A DNA stretch of 64,000 nt from the NCBI RefSeq assembly GCF_029626155.1, contig NZ_JARUBL010000001.1, positions 3,390,501-3,454,500 of the forward strand, in the 5' to 3' direction. Each line of letters opens with the position of its first letter. Positions within the stretch are counted from its first letter, which is position 1. Origin of the DNA: Solwaraspora sp. WMMD1047 (GTDB lineage Bacteria; Actinomycetota; Actinomycetes; Mycobacteriales; Micromonosporaceae). Shown in pieces: positions 54,078-61,952 of the stretch. The notes beneath the pieces are model-generated. The model searched no databases, was not told the DNA's origin, and saw nothing but the letters and a program-made list of their open reading frames with translations. Both the position numbers and the translations under genes were made by a program.

Positions 54078-54127
54078 TTCAAGCGGACCGGGCCGGAGGG
54101 AGGCCGGAGGTAGGGTATGACGCTTGA

Positions 54128-54424
54128 TCAGGCCGGCTGGTAGGTCAGGCAGTCGCTGACCGTGGCGCCCGGGCCGACCTGGACGGACTGCGCCGTACAG
54201 GCCAGGTTCGTGTTGTAGGTGCAGTCGGTGCGGGCGCACGCGCCGACGCTGCCGGTGATCTCCGCGATGCCCCCGCGCACCGACGACTCGACGAACGTGG
54301 CGCAGGAGGCGGCCTCGCCGGCCGCCGCGACGGTCACGGCCGGGGCGTGGCAGCCACCGTCGTTGAAGCTGCACGCCACGGCGGCGCATTCACGGACGGC
54401 GGGCATCTGCAAAAGAGTCTTCAT
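54128..54424 (-). CDS. DUF1540 cysteine-rich protein (two motifs)
   Basis: A 98-residue protein with two copies of the DUF1540 pattern: Cys13, 18, 25, 41 and Cys63, 68, 76, 92 (C-x4-C-x6/7-C-x15-C), the second with CTYNTNLACTA. Eight cysteines in such spacing suggest metal (zinc or iron) binding; no function is established. The ATG at 54424 has GGAGG at ideal distance. Iron-box sequences lie 190-240 bp upstream on its promoter side. Confidence 0.8.
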   Translation of the reverse strand: MKTLLQMPAVRECAAVACSFNDGGCHAPAVTVAAAGEAASCATFVESSVRGGIAEITGSVGACARTDCTYNTNLACTAQSVQVGPGATVSDCLTYQPA

Positions 54425-54613
54425 GGTTCCTCCACTCGCTGTTTCCCTACCCGGATCGACCGAAGCGCGATCGGGTCCAAGAATATCCACAAAACCGTCC
54501 GCCTACACCTTTCTCTGCGAGGTCGCACCCTCACCTCAGCGGAGTTATGGCTGCTCAGAGCGGATTTCCGGGGTGGCGGAAGAACTGTGAATTCGCGGCT
54601 GGAGGTTCGAAAG

Positions 54614-54632
54614 AAAGGTAAGGCTGCACTTT
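54614..54632. promoter_or_regulatory. Partial iron box
   Basis: AAAGGTAAGGCTGCACTTT keeps the left half-site AGGTAAGGCT of the IdeR consensus but the right half is degenerate. Confidence 0.45.
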
Positions 54633-54648
54633 GTTGTGGCCTATGGCG

Positions 54649-54665
54649 AAGGTAAGCCTTACCTT
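54649..54665. promoter_or_regulatory. Iron box (IdeR/DmdR type), perfect palindrome
   Basis: AAGGTAAGCCTTACCTT: perfect 8-bp arms around one central base; fits the AGGTWAGSCTWACCT core of the iron box. Confidence 0.8.
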
Positions 54666-54688
54666 TTCGGGGTGGTGTTGACAGCCAC

Positions 54689-54720
54689 CGGGCCCCGCGC
54701 ATCGCAATGCGCGGGGCCCG
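54689..54720 (-). terminator. 14-bp stem terminator of the esterase gene
   Basis: CGGGCCCCGCGCAT and its exact complement around a 4-nt loop, 7 bp after the minus-strand stop at 54727. Confidence 0.88.
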
Positions 54721-54726
54721 TGCGGA

Positions 54727-56040
54727 TCAGCGCTGGCCCAGCAGCCAGCGCAGGATGTCGCGGTCGGCGTAGGTCGGGCCGTAGGCGGCGTGGTAGTCGG
54801 GGAGGGTGAACGCCTCGTTGCCGTACTCGGTGTAGCGGACCAGGTCGGCGATCTGCTCCGGGGTCCTGCCGGCCGCCCGGTGGGCGTCCTGCAGCGCCTG
54901 CCGGGAGTTGCGGGCCAGCGAGATGTTGAGCAGGTGGTCGTTGACGCCGTGGGTGATCCAGACCGGGGTCCCGGCCGCGGCGATCGCGGTGGCCTGCGCG
55001 GCGCCGACCTGGAAGCCGCCGGTCACCAACCCGGCGGTGAACAGGCCCGGCCGCGCGGCGAACGCCTGCCACAGCAGCTGCGACCCGTAGGAGACGGTGG
55101 TCCCGTAGACCCGGTCGGTGTCGACCGCGAAGTCCTTGACGAACTGGTCCATCATCTTGACCAGCAGGTCCGTCTCGGCGACGGCGCCGACCCGCTGGTT
55201 CTGCGGGGCCAGCACGATGACGTCCTCGCGGCTGCCGGTCCACTGCGGCTGCAGCCAGGCCGTGGCGGGGATGTCGGCGGCGATCTGGACGCCGGTGTTG
55301 TCGCCGTCCCAGCCCATGCCGTGGCCGGGCAGGACGACCATCAGCGGGTACTTCCGGCGCGGGTCGTAGTTCTTGGGCAGGTGGTAGTGGTAGGGCAGCA
55401 CCATCCCGCCGCTCAGGAAGGAACCGTAGGTGAACTGGTCGACCATCAGGTTGACCGGTTCCTCGGTCATCCGGAGGGTGCGGTGGGGCGCCGCCTTGGC
55501 GAGCACCGGTCCCTTCCCCTTGCCCCGTCCCGGCTGGGCGTGCACGTCCTTGCGCTGCACGATGGTGGTCGGCAGGTCCGGGTTCACCTTGACGGTGCAG
55601 AGGAAGGTGGGGCACTTCGAGACGATGACCGTCCAGCCGCCGGTGTCGGCCGGGTCGAGTTCGACGATGACGAACCGGCCGCGTACCGATCGGTGGTCGG
55701 CCCGGGTGGTCGGTCCGCTGTTGGTGTAGACCCGGGTGACGGTCCGCTCCGCCATCTTGGGCAGGTCCTCGATGGGGTTGAAGCGGAAGTTGTAGATGGT
55801 GTCGGAGACGGTGAACGTCCGCCGGTCGAGGGTGTGCGGGTTGACGGTGTCGGCGTACTCGACCGCGACCGCGGCGACCTTCTGCCCGTAGGTGTAGACC
55901 TCGGTGATCGGCGTGATGCTCCGTACGCCGCCGCCGGCACCGGGTCCACCGGCCCGTTCGTGTGCCCCGTACGCCGTGCTGGACGAGACCAGCACCAGGG
56001 CCGCCGCGATCAACGCGACCGTTCTCTTACGAGGAGCCAT
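54727..56040 (-). CDS. Secreted alpha/beta-hydrolase esterase
   Basis: A 437-residue secreted protein. Signal peptide 1-25. Residues 40-165 form an Ig-like N-terminal domain (YGQKVAAVAVEYADTVNP and DRRTFTVSD), and 190-437 an alpha/beta hydrolase related to PHB-depolymerase/feruloyl-type esterases: oxyanion region VVLPGHGMGW near 235-244, nucleophile Ser317 in TTVSYGSQ (first Gly of GxSxG replaced by Thr), acid in THGVNDHLL. The substrate is unknown, but the operator GCTAAACTGATTTAGC over its start site is identical to that of the sugar ABC operon 4.5 kb away, so it likely de-esterifies the same polysaccharide. GGAAGGAAAG precedes the ATG. Confidence 0.8.
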   Translation of the reverse strand: MAPRKRTVALIAAALVLVSSSTAYGAHERAGGPGAGGGVRSITPITEVYTYGQKVAAVAVEYADTVNPHTLDRRTFTVSDTIYNFRFNPIEDLPKMAERTVTRVYTNSGPTTRADHRSVRGRFVIVELDPADTGGWTVIVSKCPTFLCTVKVNPDLPTTIVQRKDVHAQPGRGKGKGPVLAKAAPHRTLRMTEEPVNLMVDQFTYGSFLSGGMVLPYHYHLPKNYDPRRKYPLMVVLPGHGMGWDGDNTGVQIAADIPATAWLQPQWTGSREDVIVLAPQNQRVGAVAETDLLVKMMDQFVKDFAVDTDRVYGTTVSYGSQLLWQAFAARPGLFTAGLVTGGFQVGAAQATAIAAAGTPVWITHGVNDHLLNISLARNSRQALQDAHRAAGRTPEQIADLVRYTEYGNEAFTLPDYHAAYGPTYADRDILRWLLGQR

Positions 56041-56111
56041 CCAAGCTTTCCTTCCGCGCAGGCATGCCGTCCTGGCCCGGACAGTCGCTGCCGGTGTCAT
56101 CCCGAGACGGC

Positions 56112-56127
56112 GCTAAACTGATTTAGC
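56112..56127. promoter_or_regulatory. LacI-type operator GCTAAACTGATTTAGC (esterase)
   Basis: 6-bp inverted arms GCTAAA/TTTAGC; identical 16-mer to 60684-60699. It lies just downstream of the -10, at the predicted transcription start. Confidence 0.75.
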
Positions 56128-56131
56128 AGGG

Positions 56132-56160
56132 AGCATGCGCGGCATGATCACCTATGTCAA
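56132..56160 (-). promoter_or_regulatory. Promoter of the esterase gene
   Basis: On the minus strand TTGACA (56160-56155), 17 bp, CATGCT (56137-56132). Confidence 0.5.
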
Positions 56161-56183
56161 GACACAGACTGGAAATGATCGCG

Positions 56184-56233
56184 AAACCCGGGCGGCCGCG
56201 GCCGCCCGGAGCTGACGGCGGCCGCCCGGGTTT
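56184..56233 (-). terminator. Terminator of the ABC/beta-lactamase-fold operon
   Basis: 16-bp inverted repeat AAACCCGGGCGGCCGC (56184-56199 with 56218-56233), 18-nt loop; on the minus strand the stem ends in a short U run. Confidence 0.8.
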
Positions 56234-56251
56234 GGTTCAGGCCGTTCGCGG

Positions 56252-57403
56252 TCAGTCCAGGCAGCCGCGCAGCGCGGCGGTGAGCCGGTTCGCCCGGTCG
56301 TCCTCGGGCCCGCCCATCTGGTTGATCACGTAGCCGAAGCCGACCCGGTAGCTGTCGTCGGCGAAGGCGAGATGGCCACCGGCGCCGTCGTGGCCGAAAC
56401 TGCGCTCGCCCAGCATCGGCCGCACCCGCGGCGAGCCGAGCAGGAAGCCGGTGCCCCACCGCTGGCCGGCGTCGGGCCATCCGAACCGCTGCTGGCCCTG
56501 GGACCTGATCACCACCGCGTCGTCCACCGAGGCGGCGGTGAGCAGCCGCGGGCCGACCGTTTCCGACACGCAGGCCGCGTACCCGCGGGCGAGCCCGTCC
56601 GCCGAGCTGACCCCGCCGGCGCCGGGCACCCCGGCCGCCTGGATGGCGGGATCGTTGAAGCTGACCAGGCCGTCGCTGTCGGCCGGGAAGTCGAAGGCAC
56701 CGCCCATCGTCAGCGATCTCTCGCTCACCGAGTCGGGGTACGGCTGCGCCGTGCCGGGCGGTGCCAGCGTCCAGGCGACGCCGTCCCGCTCCGCGGCCGG
56801 CAACCCGATCCAGGTACGCAGACCGAGCGGATCACCGAGCGCGGTGCGGAAGAACTCGCCCGGCGGCACCCCGGTGACCCGGCGGATCAGCTCACCGACG
56901 AGCCAGCCGTAGGTGAGCGCGTGGTAGCTGTGGGCCGTCCCCGGTTCCCAGAGCGGGGCCTGCGCCTCGATCGCCTCGATGACCGGGTCCCAGGCGATCA
57001 CCTCGGCCCGGGTGAAGGGCCGGTCCAGGGCCGGCAGACCGGCGCGGTGGGTGAACAGCGCGCGCACCGGGATGCCGTCCTTGCCCGCCCGCCCGAACTC
57101 CGGCCAGTACCGGGTGACCGGCGCGTCGAGGTCGAGCCGACCCTGCTGGACCAGCAGGTACCCGCAGATCGCCAGCAGACCCTTGGTGCACGAGAAGACG
57201 ACGGCGGGGGTCTGCCGGGTCCAGGGCCGGCCGCTACGCGGGTCCGCCACCCCGCCGTACAGGTCCACCACCCGGCGGCCGTCGTGGTAGACGACGACGG
57301 CGGCGCCGACCTCGCCACGGGACGCGAAGTTGTCCCGGAAGATGTCGGCGACCGGTCCGAAGCCCTCGTCGACGTCGCCCTGGACCGTTGTCTCGGTTGG
57401 CAC
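56252..57403 (-). CDS. Serine beta-lactamase-fold esterase (class C/EstB type)
   Basis: A 383-residue cytosolic protein (no signal peptide) of the beta-lactamase/transpeptidase-like family. Ser71-x2-Lys74 in FSCTKG is the nucleophile motif, and Tyr160 in SYHALTYGW is the candidate general base. HDGAGG near 345 corresponds to the third active-site motif. Cytosolic members are mostly esterases rather than beta-lactamases. Last gene of the sugar ABC operon, 2 bp after the permease; GAAGGGAT precedes its GTG. It may deacylate an imported acylated oligosaccharide (inference). Confidence 0.82.
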   Translation of the reverse strand: MPTETTVQGDVDEGFGPVADIFRDNFASRGEVGAAVVVYHDGRRVVDLYGGVADPRSGRPWTRQTPAVVFSCTKGLLAICGYLLVQQGRLDLDAPVTRYWPEFGRAGKDGIPVRALFTHRAGLPALDRPFTRAEVIAWDPVIEAIEAQAPLWEPGTAHSYHALTYGWLVGELIRRVTGVPPGEFFRTALGDPLGLRTWIGLPAAERDGVAWTLAPPGTAQPYPDSVSERSLTMGGAFDFPADSDGLVSFNDPAIQAAGVPGAGGVSSADGLARGYAACVSETVGPRLLTAASVDDAVVIRSQGQQRFGWPDAGQRWGTGFLLGSPRVRPMLGERSFGHDGAGGHLAFADDSYRVGFGYVINQMGGPEDDRANRLTAALRGCLD

Positions 57404-57405
57404 GG

Positions 57406-58230
57406 CTATCCCTTCACGGACCCCTGCAGCAGGGCCTTGATGAACTGGCGCTGGAAGATGAGGAACACGAGCAGGCTGGGCGTCAGGATAAGCAGTGCGC
57501 CGGCACAGAGCAGCACCTGATCGGTGCCCCACTGCCCCTGGAAGGCGCCGAGGGCGCCGGCCATGGTCCGCTTGGTGCCGTCGTCCACGAGCACGATGGC
57601 GAGCAGGAACTGGTTCCAGGTCCAGAGGAAGAGCAGGATCGTCAACGACGCGATCGCGGGGCGGGCCAGCGGCAGGTGGATCCGGCAGAAGAGCTGCCAG
57701 GTGCTGCTGCCGTCGACCCGGGCGGCCTCGGAGAGCTCCGGCGGCACGTTGACGAAGTGGGTGCGCATCCAGAACACGCCGAACGGCATGTAGAGCCCGA
57801 TCAGCGGCAGGATGATCGCCCACCGGGTGTTGAGCAGGCCCATGCCCTGGATCTGGTAGTAGATCGGGGTGATCACCGCCTCGAAGGGCATGGTCAGGCC
57901 GAGCAGGAAGAGCAGGAAGGCGATCCGGTGGCCGGGGACCTTGAGGTGGCCCAGGCCGAAGCCGGCCATCGTCGCGATGACCACGGCGAACGGCACCACG
58001 CCGGCGACGATCAGCACGCTGGACCGCAGCAGCGCCCCCATGTTGGCCACGGTGAAGGCGTCGGCGAAGTTCCCCCACTGTGGATCCGACGGCCAGGTCA
58101 GCCCGGTGGGGACCGTGCCCCGGGGCTGCAGCGCGGCCGAGAGCATGCTCACGAACGGCAGCAGGGTGACGAGAATGAGGGCGACCAGGAAGATCTGCCC
58201 GGTCAGCTGCTCGTTGCGGCCGAGCCTCAT
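57406..58230 (-). CDS. Carbohydrate ABC transporter permease (MalG type)
   Basis: A 274-residue six-helix permease; the EAA motif is ELSEAARVDGSSTWQLFCRIHLPLARP near 182-208. N-terminal helix follows RNEQLTGQ. It overlaps the upstream MalF-type gene by ATGA and pairs with it in a CUT1-class oligosaccharide importer. No ATPase gene is present here, so a shared MsiK-type ATPase elsewhere probably energises it. Confidence 0.9.
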   Translation of the reverse strand: MRLGRNEQLTGQIFLVALILVTLLPFVSMLSAALQPRGTVPTGLTWPSDPQWGNFADAFTVANMGALLRSSVLIVAGVVPFAVVIATMAGFGLGHLKVPGHRIAFLLFLLGLTMPFEAVITPIYYQIQGMGLLNTRWAIILPLIGLYMPFGVFWMRTHFVNVPPELSEAARVDGSSTWQLFCRIHLPLARPAIASLTILLFLWTWNQFLLAIVLVDDGTKRTMAGALGAFQGQWGTDQVLLCAGALLILTPSLLVFLIFQRQFIKALLQGSVKG

Positions 58231-59162
58231 GCCTTCTCCTCCCGGGTCAGCCGCTGGATCGGCAGTACGCAGATCAGCACCAGCAGCATCAGGACCACGG
58301 CCAGCGCCGAGGCGAGCCCGACCTGACGCTGGGCGAAGGCGAGCCGGTAGATCTCCAGTCCTGGAACGGTGGTCTGCAGCCCGGGACCGCCACTCGTCGA
58401 GATGTAGACGATGTCGAAGCTCGCCAGTGCGGCGATCACGGTCACCGTGAGGCAGACCCCGATCTCCCGGCGCAGGCCGGGCAGGGTGACCGCGAGAAAC
58501 TCCCGGACCGGCCCGGCGCCGTCGATCCGGGCCGCCTCGTAGAGGCTCGGATCGATCTTGCTCATGCCGGTGATCAGCAGGATGGTGCAGAGCCCGAGCG
58601 AGACCCAGGCGCCGATCACCCCGACCGCCGGCAGGGCGGTGCCGAAGTCGCCCAGCCAGGGCCGGGCGAGCCCGCCGAGGCCGATCACGTCGAGTGTCTG
58701 GTTGACCAGCCCGGTCGAGGAGAGCAGCCAGCTCCACGCGATGCCGGCGGCCACCAGCGGGATGACCTGGGGCAGGAAGAGAATGGTACGGACGACGGTG
58801 CCGAAGGGTCCGCCGGCCATCCGCCGCACCAGGCTCGCGACCAGCAGCCCGATCCCGACCGGAATGAAGCTGAAGAAGACGATCAGCACGAAGGCGTTCG
58901 AGATGATCTTCAGCAGGTCGGGATCGGTGACCACCGTGACGTAGTTGTCGAAGCCCGCCCAGCGGGCCACGCCGATGCCGTTCCAGTCGTAGAGCGAGTA
59001 CTGGAACGTCAGGGTCAGGGGGCGCACCACGAAGACGGCGTACATCGCCAGCGCGGGCAGCACGTAGAGCCAGCCGCCCCACCGGCCCGGGCGGGCCCAC
59101 CGGTTCCGGTGGACCCGCCCGGGTGACGCGGAGGAGGCGCCGCCGGTGGTGCTTCGGGTCAT
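58227..59162 (-). CDS. Carbohydrate ABC transporter permease (MalF type)
   Basis: A 311-residue permease with six helices (first at about 30-50) and the EAA motif YEAARIDGAGPVREFLAVTLPGLRR near 217-241. Starts at an ATG overlapping the binding-protein stop (ATGA). Confidence 0.9.
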   Translation of the reverse strand: MTRSTTGGASSASPGRVHRNRWARPGRWGGWLYVLPALAMYAVFVVRPLTLTFQYSLYDWNGIGVARWAGFDNYVTVVTDPDLLKIISNAFVLIVFFSFIPVGIGLLVASLVRRMAGGPFGTVVRTILFLPQVIPLVAAGIAWSWLLSSTGLVNQTLDVIGLGGLARPWLGDFGTALPAVGVIGAWVSLGLCTILLITGMSKIDPSLYEAARIDGAGPVREFLAVTLPGLRREIGVCLTVTVIAALASFDIVYISTSGGPGLQTTVPGLEIYRLAFAQRQVGLASALAVVLMLLVLICVLPIQRLTREEKA

Positions 59163-60523
59163 CGAGACAGTTCCTTCTCGTACTCGGCCTGGACCGCCTG
59201 TACGTAACCCTGCGGGGTCTGCTGGCCGGCGATCAGCTTCTGCAGCTCCGGTGTGATGGCCGAGGCGAAGATCGAGCCGGTGGCGTTCGCGGTGAAGTCC
59301 ACCGCGCCGTTCTCCGCCGCCAGTTGCTGGCTCGCGGCGAGCGTCTCGGCCAGCACCGTCCCCTCGGCGGGGACGGGGACGTTGAGGTCGGACGGACCGC
59401 CGGGGCTGGAGCCGCCGATCTGGACCGCGATCTCCCGCGCCTTCTCGTTGGTGTGTGCCCAGTTCAGGAAGAAGGCCGCGGCGTCGGGGTTCTTGGCCTT
59501 GGCACCGATGCCGAAGGTGTTGGGCGCGGACATCGCGACGTGCTTGCCGCCCGCGGTCTCCGGCGGGAAGAGGAAGAAGCCCACCTCGTCCGCCATCGAC
59601 TTGCCCAGGTTGCCGGACTCCCAGTCCCCGTTGAACATGAACAGCCCGCCGTCGTCCTGGAACTTGCCCATCATCGTGGTGTAGTCGATCGCGTTGGCGT
59701 CGGCCGGGAAGTAACCCGCCTTGGCCCACCGCTCGATGGTCTCCGCGGCCTTCAGCGCGGCCGGGGTGTCGAAGGTGGCACCTTCCTTCTGGAAGATCCA
59801 GTCCGCGATCTGCTGCGGGTCCCCGAACTGGTTCTGCAGGGCCTGCAGCGGGAAGTTGATGCCGGCCGTGTCCTTGTTGAACTGCATGATCGGGGGCACG
59901 CCGGCCGTCTTGGCCGCCGCGAGCAGCTCCTCGAACTCGGCGACGGTCGCCGGTGGCTCGGTCATCCCGACCCGAGACGCCAGGGTCTTGTTGTAGAACA
60001 CGCCGGTGACGCTGTAACCGAGCCCGAGCCCGTACAGCGATCCGGTGCCGCGCGGCCGGCCGCCCTCGGCGATCCGCAGCTGTTCGAGCTGGGAGGCGGG
60101 GAAGGCGTCCCAGCCGTGCGCCTCGTAGTAGGGGTCGAGGTTCTTCAGCAGGCCGTCCTTGACCAGGTCGACCATGGTGGGGAGCCGGATGATGTCGGGC
60201 GAGTTGTCGCTGGCCAGGACCCGGGGGGCGTTCTCCACGATGACCGTGAACTGGTCCTCGCGCACGTTGAACGTGACGTTCGGGTGCTGCTTGGTGAACT
60301 CGTCGGCGAGCGCCTTGGCGAGGGGGAAACCGGTCTCCGCGTACATCTCGAGCGTGATGGGGTCGGTGCCGAGTTCGGTGCTGACGTCGGTGTCGTTGTC
60401 GGTGGAGGTCGCCGGGTCGGAGCCCGGGGCCTGGCAGGCGCCGATCGCGAGGGCGGCTGCCAGCAGTGGTGCCGCCATCGCCAGCGGTCGGCTAGAGTGG
60501 CTTCTCCGTACGTTTCTCCGCAT
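59159..60523 (-). CDS. Carbohydrate ABC transporter substrate-binding lipoprotein
   Basis: A 454-residue family 1 solute-binding protein. The lipobox AIGACQAP gives the acylated Cys at 30. The mature part begins ITLEMYAETGFPLAKALADEF, with PDIIRLPTMVDLVKDG near 108-123 and FNGDWESGNL near 295, all typical for oligosaccharide binders. GAGG precedes the ATG. First gene of the operon; the LacI operator lies about 160 bp upstream. Confidence 0.9.
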   Translation of the reverse strand: MRRNVRRSHSSRPLAMAAPLLAAALAIGACQAPGSDPATSTDNDTDVSTELGTDPITLEMYAETGFPLAKALADEFTKQHPNVTFNVREDQFTVIVENAPRVLASDNSPDIIRLPTMVDLVKDGLLKNLDPYYEAHGWDAFPASQLEQLRIAEGGRPRGTGSLYGLGLGYSVTGVFYNKTLASRVGMTEPPATVAEFEELLAAAKTAGVPPIMQFNKDTAGINFPLQALQNQFGDPQQIADWIFQKEGATFDTPAALKAAETIERWAKAGYFPADANAIDYTTMMGKFQDDGGLFMFNGDWESGNLGKSMADEVGFFLFPPETAGGKHVAMSAPNTFGIGAKAKNPDAAAFFLNWAHTNEKAREIAVQIGGSSPGGPSDLNVPVPAEGTVLAETLAASQQLAAENGAVDFTANATGSIFASAITPELQKLIAGQQTPQGYVQAVQAEYEKELSR

Positions 60524-60683
60524 TTTTCCGGACTCCTCGATTCTTCACCTGAAAAAACGGTACCTGGCAGTCGATAGTCAGCGACTACGCCCGTAGTCCG
60601 CGCCCCCGGCCGTCGCCGGTCGAGGGCCGGCCCGGCCGCGACGGGGGTCCTCGTGGCGGCCGGCTGGCTTGAGCGGGAACCTA

Positions 60684-60699
60684 GCTAAACTGATTTAGC
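60684..60699. promoter_or_regulatory. LacI-type operator GCTAAACTGATTTAGC (ABC operon)
   Basis: Exact 16-bp copy of the site at 56112-56127, with the same position relative to a TTGACA box (42-43 bp). Confidence 0.8.
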
Positions 60700-60701
60700 A
60701 G

Positions 60702-60731
60702 AGCATGATGCGCAGGGCTCGTCGGTGTCAA
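60702..60731 (-). promoter_or_regulatory. Promoter of the sugar ABC operon
   Basis: On the minus strand TTGACA (60731-60726) and CATGCT (60707-60702), 18-bp spacing; near-duplicate of the esterase promoter. Confidence 0.5.
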
Positions 60732-60846
60732 GGACCAGTTGGCAACGACCCGGAAACGGCTTGTTCACGCCGGGCCGGGTAGCCCGCTGCCGGCCGGCTC
60801 GCGCGGGCGTCGCATCATGATGACAACCTGACCGGCGGAGGAATCC

Positions 60847-61899
60847 TTGGACAGCGACACGGCATCGACGGGACCAGAGGTGCGACGGGCGACCCTCGCG
60901 GACGTCGCCCGGCGCGCCGGCCTGTCCAAGACCGCCGCCTCGATGGTGCTCAACGGCCGGGAGGGCACCCGGCTCTCGGTCGAGGCCCACCAGCGGGTCT
61001 TCGCCGCCGCCGAGGAGCTGGGCTACCGGCCCAACGTCGCGGCCCGGAGCCTGCGTACCCGCAAGACCGCGACCATCGCCTTCGTGTCTGACATCGTGGC
61101 GACCACCCGGTTCGCCGGTGGGCTGATCCGGGGCGCGCTCGACGCCGCCCGGGAACGGGACCACGTGCTGCTCATCACCGAGACCCAGGGCGACGCGGCG
61201 TTCGAACGGTACGCGATCGAGGCCATCCTCGACCGCCGGGTCGACGGGGTCATCTACGCCGCCATGGCCACCCGCCGGCTGACCGTGCCGACGGCGCTGC
61301 TGGGCGGCCCGGTGGTGCTGCTCAACGCCACCAGCCAGGACAGCCTGCCGTGCGTGCTGCCGGACGACGAGCTGGCCGGCCGGGCGGTGACCGAGGCGCT
61401 GCTCAAGCAGGGGCACCGGGAGCGGATCGCGCTGATCGGCCGCAACCGCCTCAAGGAGCGCGACCCGGAGGTCTCGCTGGCGGCCGAGGCGCGGCTGCGG
61501 GGCATCCGGCAGGCGCTGGCCGGCGCCGGGGTGAAGCTGTACGCCGAGGCGTTCTGCGCGGAGTGGCTGCCGGAGTACGGCTACACCGCGATGCGGACCA
61601 TCCTGCGCCGGCCCGCGCCGCCGACCGCGGTGATCTGCATGAACGACCGGCTGGCATTCGGTGCCTACCAGGCGCTCGCCGACGCCGGGCTGGCCATCCC
61701 GACGGACATGTCGGTCGTCTCGTTCGACGACGATCCGATCGCCAGCTGGCTGCGGCCCGGCCTGTTCACCGCGGCCCTCCCGCACGAGCAGATGGGGCAG
61801 CGAGCGGTGGAGATCCTGCTCGACGGGCAGCCCACCGCGGCGCACCGGGTCCCGATGCCGCTGCGCCGGCGCCGGTCGATCGGGCCGCCGGCCACCTGA
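60847..61899 (+). CDS. LacI-family transcriptional regulator (sugar ABC locus)
   Basis: A 350-residue repressor. HTH ATLADVARRAGLSKTAASMVLNG near 15-37, hinge RPNVAARSLRTRKTATIAF near 61-79, then the effector-binding domain ending in SVVSFDDDPIASWLRPGL. The start is a TTG at 60847 with GGCGGAGGA at good distance. Expected to bind GCTAAACTGATTTAGC and respond to the imported sugar. The GH32-like gene follows 53 bp downstream with its own promoter. Confidence 0.85.
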   Translation: MDSDTASTGPEVRRATLADVARRAGLSKTAASMVLNGREGTRLSVEAHQRVFAAAEELGYRPNVAARSLRTRKTATIAFVSDIVATTRFAGGLIRGALDAARERDHVLLITETQGDAAFERYAIEAILDRRVDGVIYAAMATRRLTVPTALLGGPVVLLNATSQDSLPCVLPDDELAGRAVTEALLKQGHRERIALIGRNRLKERDPEVSLAAEARLRGIRQALAGAGVKLYAEAFCAEWLPEYGYTAMRTILRRPAPPTAVICMNDRLAFGAYQALADAGLAIPTDMSVVSFDDDPIASWLRPGLFTAALPHEQMGQRAVEILLDGQPTAAHRVPMPLRRRRSIGPPAT

Positions 61900-61921
61900 G
61901 CCGAGTTTTCCCGAGCTTTGC

Positions 61922-61937
61922 GCTAAACCGATTCACT
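61922..61937. promoter_or_regulatory. Degenerate LacI half-operator before the GH32-like gene
   Basis: GCTAAACCGATTCACT: the left arm and centre match GCTAAACTGATTTAGC, the right arm is degenerate; it overlaps the -35/-10 region. Confidence 0.45.
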
Positions 61938-61939
61938 GC

Positions 61940-61945
61940 TAGGTT
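61940..61945 (+). promoter_or_regulatory. -10 element of the GH32-like gene
   Basis: TAGGTT, 7 bp before the ATG at 61953; implies a leaderless or near-leaderless mRNA. Confidence 0.4.
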
Positions 61946-61952
61946 TCACCGC

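Larger units (their letters stand above)
54425..54726. other. 302-bp intergenic region with iron boxes and a terminator
   Basis: Contains the upstream region of the DUF1540 gene (54425-54613, no further element recognised), a half-matching iron box (54614-54632), a perfect iron box (54649-54665) and the terminator of the esterase gene (54689-54720). Confidence 0.7.
60524..60846. other. 323-bp intergenic control region
   Basis: Between the divergent binding-protein and LacI genes. Holds the operator at 60684-60699 and the leftward promoter at 60702-60731. The leader part 60524-60680 is GC-rich with short inverted repeats but no recognised riboswitch. Confidence 0.6.

Noticed and set aside
56252-57403. 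Beta-lactam resistance gene
   Set aside because: No signal peptide, last gene of a sugar-import operon, and EstB-like rather than AmpC-like context; esterase role is more likely.
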